Assembly: GCA_031258255.1 (NCBI GenBank)
Contig: JAIRNC010000041.1
Location: 1 to 34,764, forward strand
Reading direction: 5' to 3'
Length of the DNA stretch: 34,764 nucleotides
Origin: Synergistaceae bacterium
GTDB lineage: Bacteria > Synergistota > Synergistia > Synergistales > Synergistaceae
A program made the position numbers and the translations under genes. The notes under the pieces are model-generated. The model saw only the letters and a program-made list of their open reading frames with translations. It was not told the origin of the DNA and made no database searches. This document shows positions 31,186 through 34,764 of this stretch, piece after piece (the first letter of the stretch is position 1; the number at the start of each line of letters is the position of its first letter).

Positions 31186-31296
31186 ATGAACGAAGCCCTT
31201 TGGCAATCCTGCCGCCAGGGGCATGGCAGCTTTCGAGGCTGTCGTAGCCCCTGGCCAGGCGTAGAAATGAGCCAGGCATCAGCAGTCATGTCCTAA
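31186..31296 (+). other. Possible small ORF (36 aa) with strong ribosome site
   Basis: GGGAGGA precedes ATG 31186 at good distance; the frame begins MNEALWQSCRQGHG and ends at TAA 31294. It spans the stem-loop at 31214-31255. It may be a leader for the gene at 31372 or a chance frame. No family likeness. Confidence 0.3.
31214..31255. repeat. Long imperfect stem-loop in the gap before the G1PDH gene
   Basis: GCCAGGGGC (31214-31222) pairs with GCCCCTGGC (31247-31255), and the stem continues inward through mismatches to GCAGC/GCTGT around a short loop. No T-tract follows, so it is not a standard terminator. A shorter AT-rich repeat (GAAAACT/AGTTTC) lies further along near 31329. Confidence 0.7.
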
Positions 31297-31371
31297 CGAG
31301 AAAAGATGAAAAGCTAAGAAAACATACGAAAACTGAAGATAGTTTCATATTTTGAGATAGGAGGTGTCGCG

Positions 31372-32571
31372 GTGACGCGCATCGACGGGTTGATAAACCG
31401 CGAATTTTTGTGCGAGTGCGGGCGCGCGCACTTCGTGCCTATCCAAGAGATACGGTCATGGGACGGCCCCATCCCTCCGGTCGCCTTTGACGGGATATTC
31501 CCCGAAACAATCGGCAGGAGCGCCCTCATGCTGTGCGATGCTCACACGAAGGAATGCGCGAATGACGGCGTTGCCAAAACGCTGAGGGACGGCGGATGGA
31601 AGCTGAAGGTGAGGGAGTTCGTCCGGGACCGCCTCGTAAACGACGAGGCCGCCGTCGGAGCGGCGGTGCTTGACGCCGATTCTGGCGTTGACGTGATAAT
31701 AGCCGTCGGAGGTGGGACTGTAACCGACCTCGGACGATTTGTGGCGAGCCGCGTCGGCAAGCCCTTCGCGCTCGTGATGACATGCCCGTCGATGGACGGC
31801 TACGCGTCGAACATCGCCGCTGTGTCAATCGATGGCAGGAGGAGAATATTCAAGGACTGCCGATATCCGGAGGCGATCTTCTGCGAGACGCGGGTCATGC
31901 GCGGCGCGCCGCCCGATCTGATAAGATCTGGCTTCGGCGACATGCTGGGGAAGCGGGCTTCCCTGCCGGACTGGGTCATGTCCCGCCACTTCACCGGGGA
32001 GCGCTTTTGTAAAAGAGTCGCGGCTCTCATGGACGAAAGCTCAATGAGATGCATCAACGGCCTGGACGGGATAAATTCGCGCGCCGCGGCGGAGATTGGC
32101 ACCCTCACAGAGGCTTTGCTCCTGGCCGGCCTGAGCATGGCTATGCTCAACGACACCCGCCCGGTGTCCGGAAGCGAACACATGTTCTCGCATTTTATGG
32201 TGGAGTCCGCCATGGATGCGGGTCTTAACGTCTCCCACGGCGCCACCGTGGCCTTCGGCACGCTGATATCCACGCTGCTTTACGAGTACCTGCTGGACGG
32301 GCTGGAGCCCGCCGACCTGGCGCCCATATCGGGCGAATTGCGGAAATACCTGCTGCCGTCGCGCCGCGTCGCGGATCTACTCGTCGCGTCCGGCATAGGC
32401 GCAGGGGTTCAGCGACACCTTTACGGGGGGGATATCGCAGGGATGATACGCGCCTGCTCGTCGCCAGGCAAAAGGTACACGGTGCTGCGGTATCTTGCTG
32501 ACTCGGGGCATCTCGACCGCAGCATCCGGTACGCGCTGAACGCGCTCGAAGAAATCGGGGAAGGGGCATGA
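31372..32571 (+). CDS. sn-glycerol-1-phosphate dehydrogenase family protein (AraM/EgsA-like)
   Basis: A 399-residue metal-dependent dehydrogenase of the G1PDH/AraM branch of the iron-alcohol dehydrogenase superfamily. The nucleotide loop is AVGGGTVTDLGRF (111-123); metal ligands are Asp190 in SGFGDMLGK, His270 in SGSEHMFSH and His289 in SHGATVAFG. G1PDH reduces dihydroxyacetone phosphate to sn-glycerol-1-phosphate; AraM-type bacterial members act in unusual lipid synthesis or arabinose operons. Start is GTG 31372 behind AGGAGG. It overlaps the first yajC gene by four bases, which is unexpected. Confidence 0.85.
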   Translation: MTRIDGLINREFLCECGRAHFVPIQEIRSWDGPIPPVAFDGIFPETIGRSALMLCDAHTKECANDGVAKTLRDGGWKLKVREFVRDRLVNDEAAVGAAVLDADSGVDVIIAVGGGTVTDLGRFVASRVGKPFALVMTCPSMDGYASNIAAVSIDGRRRIFKDCRYPEAIFCETRVMRGAPPDLIRSGFGDMLGKRASLPDWVMSRHFTGERFCKRVAALMDESSMRCINGLDGINSRAAAEIGTLTEALLLAGLSMAMLNDTRPVSGSEHMFSHFMVESAMDAGLNVSHGATVAFGTLISTLLYEYLLDGLEPADLAPISGELRKYLLPSRRVADLLVASGIGAGVQRHLYGGDIAGMIRACSSPGKRYTVLRYLADSGHLDRSIRYALNALEEIGEGA

Positions 32572-32873
32572 ACGCAGGGGGGACTACGGGAATCTACGCC
32601 ATTGCGCTCGTCATACTGCTGTTTGTCCTGTTTTTTGGCTTCATCCTTCCCGATTCCCGCGCGAAACGCGCAAGAAAAGCGCTTCAGGGATCGCTCAAAG
32701 TGGGCGACAGGGTTTTCACTCAATCAGGGCTACACGGCGTCATAACGGCGATTGACAACGACATAATCCTGCTGGAATCTGGCCCCGCCGGGGCGGAGCT
32801 TGAAATCGCGCGCTGGTCAGTCCTCGGGATCGACAGGGCTGACAGGAAGGACACAGGGCGATGCAGTTCGTGA
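32568..32873 (+). CDS. yajC: YajC-family protein, first copy
   Basis: A 101-residue protein with one N-terminal transmembrane helix (about residues 8-28) and the small cytoplasmic YajC domain: KVGDRVFTQSGLHGVITAIDND, then ILLESGPAGAELEIARWSV. YajC associates with SecDF at the translocon. The conserved R-P-Q after the helix is LPDSRAKR here. It overlaps the G1PDH gene by four bases and the second yajC by 13 bases. It is not beside secDF or tgt, its usual places. Confidence 0.82.
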   Translation: MNAGGTTGIYAIALVILLFVLFFGFILPDSRAKRARKALQGSLKVGDRVFTQSGLHGVITAIDNDIILLESGPAGAELEIARWSVLGIDRADRKDTGRCSS

Positions 32874-33121
32874 CGCTGATCACGATGTTGGGCTTCGTGC
32901 TGTTCCTCAACTTTGCCATCATTCGGCCGCACAGGCTGGAGCGGAAGAGATTAGAGTCGATGATGGCGTCGGTACGCGAGGGGAGCGTCGTGTACGCCTC
33001 CGGCATAAGAGGAGTCGTGCTGGAGGTGCGGAAGGACTCGATATTGATAACTACCGGATCCCGACGTACGCTCCTTGAGATCGACAAGGACAGGATATGT
33101 CCTAGGGATGGCGAGTTTTAA
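32861..33121 (+). CDS. YajC-family protein, second divergent copy
   Basis: An 86-residue protein with a transmembrane helix (about residues 3-23), then RPHRLERKR and a YajC-type domain: VREGSVVYASGIRGVVLEVRKD and TLLEIDKDRI. It is clearly related to the preceding gene but differs at most positions, so the duplication is old. The two may form a hetero-oligomer. It overlaps the first copy by 13 bases. After its stop a 120-base AT-rich gap leads into the IS element. Confidence 0.78.
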   Translation: MQFVTLITMLGFVLFLNFAIIRPHRLERKRLESMMASVREGSVVYASGIRGVVLEVRKDSILITTGSRRTLLEIDKDRICPRDGEF

Positions 33122-33243
33122 TGACAAACGCTGCGAATAAAATAAAATGGGTATTTAGTCGTAGCTGAAAAACTCCATAAAACTGGAATATGACTGGATT
33201 TATAGGGTTATTTCATGTAAAATGATCGCAGGAAAATGCCGAA

Positions 33244-34526
33244 ATGAGGAGGAAATCTTGCGAAATGTTGCCGAAAAAATCAGAGGACAACCAGAATCGA
33301 TTATTCCAAAACAGGCTTGAAAATATCATCAACATCGAACATCCTCTGGCCCGCCTGTCAGAAAAAATAGACTGGCGTTCGCTCGAAAAAAAGCTCGGCG
33401 AAATCTACATCCCGGACAAAGGGCGTCCAGGGCTTCCGACCAGGCTGATGGCCGGGCTGCATTACCTGAAGGGCATGTTTGCGATTTCAGACGAGGCAGT
33501 TGTTGAGGGTTTCCTCGAAAACCCGTACTGGCAGTATTTTTGCGGATTTGAGTTTTTCGAGCATGAACTGCCGCTTGATCCGAGCTCAATGACGCGCTGG
33601 CGCAAGAGGGCGGGCGCCAGGGGATTTGAAGGCATGCTCGCCGAAACTTTGAAAACGGCCGAACGCACGGGCGAGCTTAAACAAAATGACCTGAAGCGTG
33701 TCAATGTCGACACTACGGTACAGGAGAAGAACATCACGTTCCCGACGGACGCCAAGCTCCTCTGCAAAGGGATAGAATTGCTGGCCCGGCACAGCCGGCG
33801 CAACGGGATCAAGCTCCGTCAGAGCTTTGCCCGTCTTTCGAGACGCCAGCTGCGCGACAGTTCAAGGTACGCCCATTCCAGAAAATTCAAGTTAGCTCAG
33901 AAATGCGTCAGGACCCTTCGGACCTATCTCGGCAGGATATTGCGAGATGTCGAGAGAAAAGCGTCAGACATTTCAGAAGAATTCAGGGACGTCATCAAGA
34001 ACGCAAACAAGGTTTACAGCCAGAAGAAATCAGACAAAAACAAGCTCTACAGTTATTTCGCGCCGGAAGTCAGCTGCATCGCCAAGGGAAAGCGCATAAA
34101 AAGTACGAGTCCGGCTGCAAGGCATCGATCGTGAGCACGTCGGAAGGGAACTGGATCGTCGGGGCCTCGGCGCATCATGGAAACCCGTTTGACGGCCACA
34201 CGTCGGGGGAGAGCCTGCGGCAGATGGAAAGAATTGCCGGGAGCGGCCCGAAAGAGGCGTATTGCGACAAGGGCTATCGCGGTGCCAGGTCAAAAGAAGG
34301 GGCGGCGTGCGAGATCCTCATACCCGGCACCAAAGGGAAACGAAGCCGTATGGTACAATGGTTTCTCAGACGCCGGAACGCGACAGAGCCGATAACCGGC
34401 CGCCTGAAGAGCTATCACGGGATGGCCCGCTGCTGGCTGAAGGGCGAGGACGGCGACAGGATCAATATTCTGATGGCCTCCTGCGGTTTTAACACAAAAA
34501 AGCTTTCAGGAGCTTTTTCATGTTGA
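33244..34526 (+). pseudogene. IS5-like DDE transposase, frameshifted
   Basis: The first frame (33244 or better 33265, after AGGAGG) carries the N-terminal DUF772-type region (GRPGLPTRLMAGLHYLKGMF) and the first catalytic Asp in VNVDTTVQEK. At about 34088 the frame is lost and continues in the -1 frame with HKKYESGCKASIV, the second Asp in AYCDKGYRGA and the catalytic Glu in RRRNATEPITG. The remnant at 1-384 has one extra A here and is in frame, so this copy has probably suffered a one-base deletion. The 3' end is also lost, replaced by the junction at 34491-34524. The terminal repeats could not be identified. Confidence 0.88.
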
Positions 34527-34764
34527 AGCCGCAGGATGTCATCAGGATATTGACCCTGTCGCCATCCTCGCCCTTCAGCCAGCAGCAGGCTATCCCGTGG
34601 TCGCTCTTCAGGTGACCGATTATCGGTTCTATCGCGTTCCGGCGTCTGAGAAACCGTTGTACCATACGGCTCCGTTTCCCTTTGGTGCCGGGTATGAGGA
34701 TCTCGCACGCCGCCCCTTCTTTTGACCTGGCCCCGCGATAGCCCTTGTCGCAATACGCTTCTTT
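34489..34764 (-). pseudogene. Second IS5-like transposase copy, C-terminal part, runs off the window
   Basis: On the minus strand an in-frame transposase tail enters from the right edge with KEAYCDKGYRGARSKEG, contains RRRNAIEPIIGHLKSDHG and ends GFNMKKLLKAFLC at TAA 34489-34491. Its conserved Ile-Ile-Gly-His-Leu-Lys region is better preserved than in the plus copy. It overlaps the end of the plus copy and, like it, lacks a 3' non-coding end. The rest lies outside the window. Confidence 0.85.
34491..34524. repeat. Palindromic junction of two tail-to-tail IS copies
   Basis: AAAAAGCT (34497-34504) and AGCTTTTT (34511-34518) are perfect arms around TTCAGG, and the symmetry extends outward as two related but diverged transposase ends. 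Sequence on each side, read outward, matches over at least 250 bases with scattered differences (about one in twelve by eye). Confidence 0.85.

Noticed and set aside
31372-32571. Assignment to 3-dehydroquinate synthase or glycerol dehydrogenase
   Set aside because: Same superfamily, but the SGFGDMLGK motif and Met/His spacing match the G1PDH/AraM branch better.
34030-34293. Minus-strand ORF with likeness to the ORF at 125-349
   Set aside because: The likeness is because both are in copies of the same IS; one is antisense to the transposase and the other is an out-of-frame antisense frame.
1-34764. CRISPR array, tRNA or rRNA genes, prophage structural genes
   Set aside because: No regularly spaced direct repeats, tRNA-like cloverleaf or rRNA-like sequence was seen, and no phage structural motifs were recognised.

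Overview
The window looks like chromosome from a member of the Synergistota (Cloacibacillus/Synergistes-like). The best evidence is a secreted protein at 17128-17742 whose C-terminus matches the Synerg-CTERM sorting signal (Ser-Gly-Cys, small hydrophobic stretch, basic tail). A multi-subunit HcnABC-type amino-acid dehydrogenase and a biotin-dependent Mmd-type decarboxylase fit an asaccharolytic, amino-acid-fermenting anaerobe. Assignments come from motif reading only; no database search was run.

Layout. (a) 1-2000: accessory DNA with a truncated IS5-like transposase remnant, a GIY-YIG nuclease, a two-gene unit of unknown function and degraded or open sequence. (b) 2005-10020, minus strand: a glycogen operon reading GH57 (DUF3536-type), short GlgP, GlgA, GlgC and a coupled exported protein. 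(c) 10296-13780, minus strand: an unrecognised gene behind a promoter containing a 20-bp tandem repeat, then mmdA-mmdD-mmdC ending in a strong terminator; no mmdB is present. (d) 14073-18311, plus strand: a zinc-ribbon flagellar-like protein, a diiron flavoprotein (FprA), a PmtA-like methyltransferase, an ArnD-like protein that has lost most catalytic residues, the Synerg-CTERM protein and a C39-like cysteine peptidase.

(e) 18580-22934, plus strand: a YheO/DauR-like PAS-HTH regulator, then a five-gene dye-linked-type dehydrogenase (small 2Fe-2S, FAD/NAD, 2x4Fe-4S, BFD-type 2Fe-2S, DAO-type FAD). Between them lies a leader with an Arg-rich small ORF and three overlapping helices that could switch or form a pseudoknot. 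(f) 23037-31157: a catabolic locus of SorC regulator, deoC, D-2-hydroxyacid dehydrogenase, zinc MDR dehydrogenase, MtaA/URO-D-like protein with an intact H-x-C...C zinc site, galactitol-type PTS EIIA-EIIB-EIIC and a GntR/UTRA regulator. PTS import, polyol-phosphate oxidation and aldol cleavage make biochemical sense together, but the URO-D-like step has no obvious place. (g) 31372-33121: a glycerol-1-phosphate dehydrogenase-family gene coupled to two tandem, divergent yajC paralogs. (h) 33244-34764: two diverged IS5-like copies fused tail to tail inside their coding sequences.

Most interesting for follow-up: the structured leader at 19297-19434, the PTS/deoC/URO-D locus, the paired yajC genes behind a G1PDH, and the active-site-depleted ArnD homologue.
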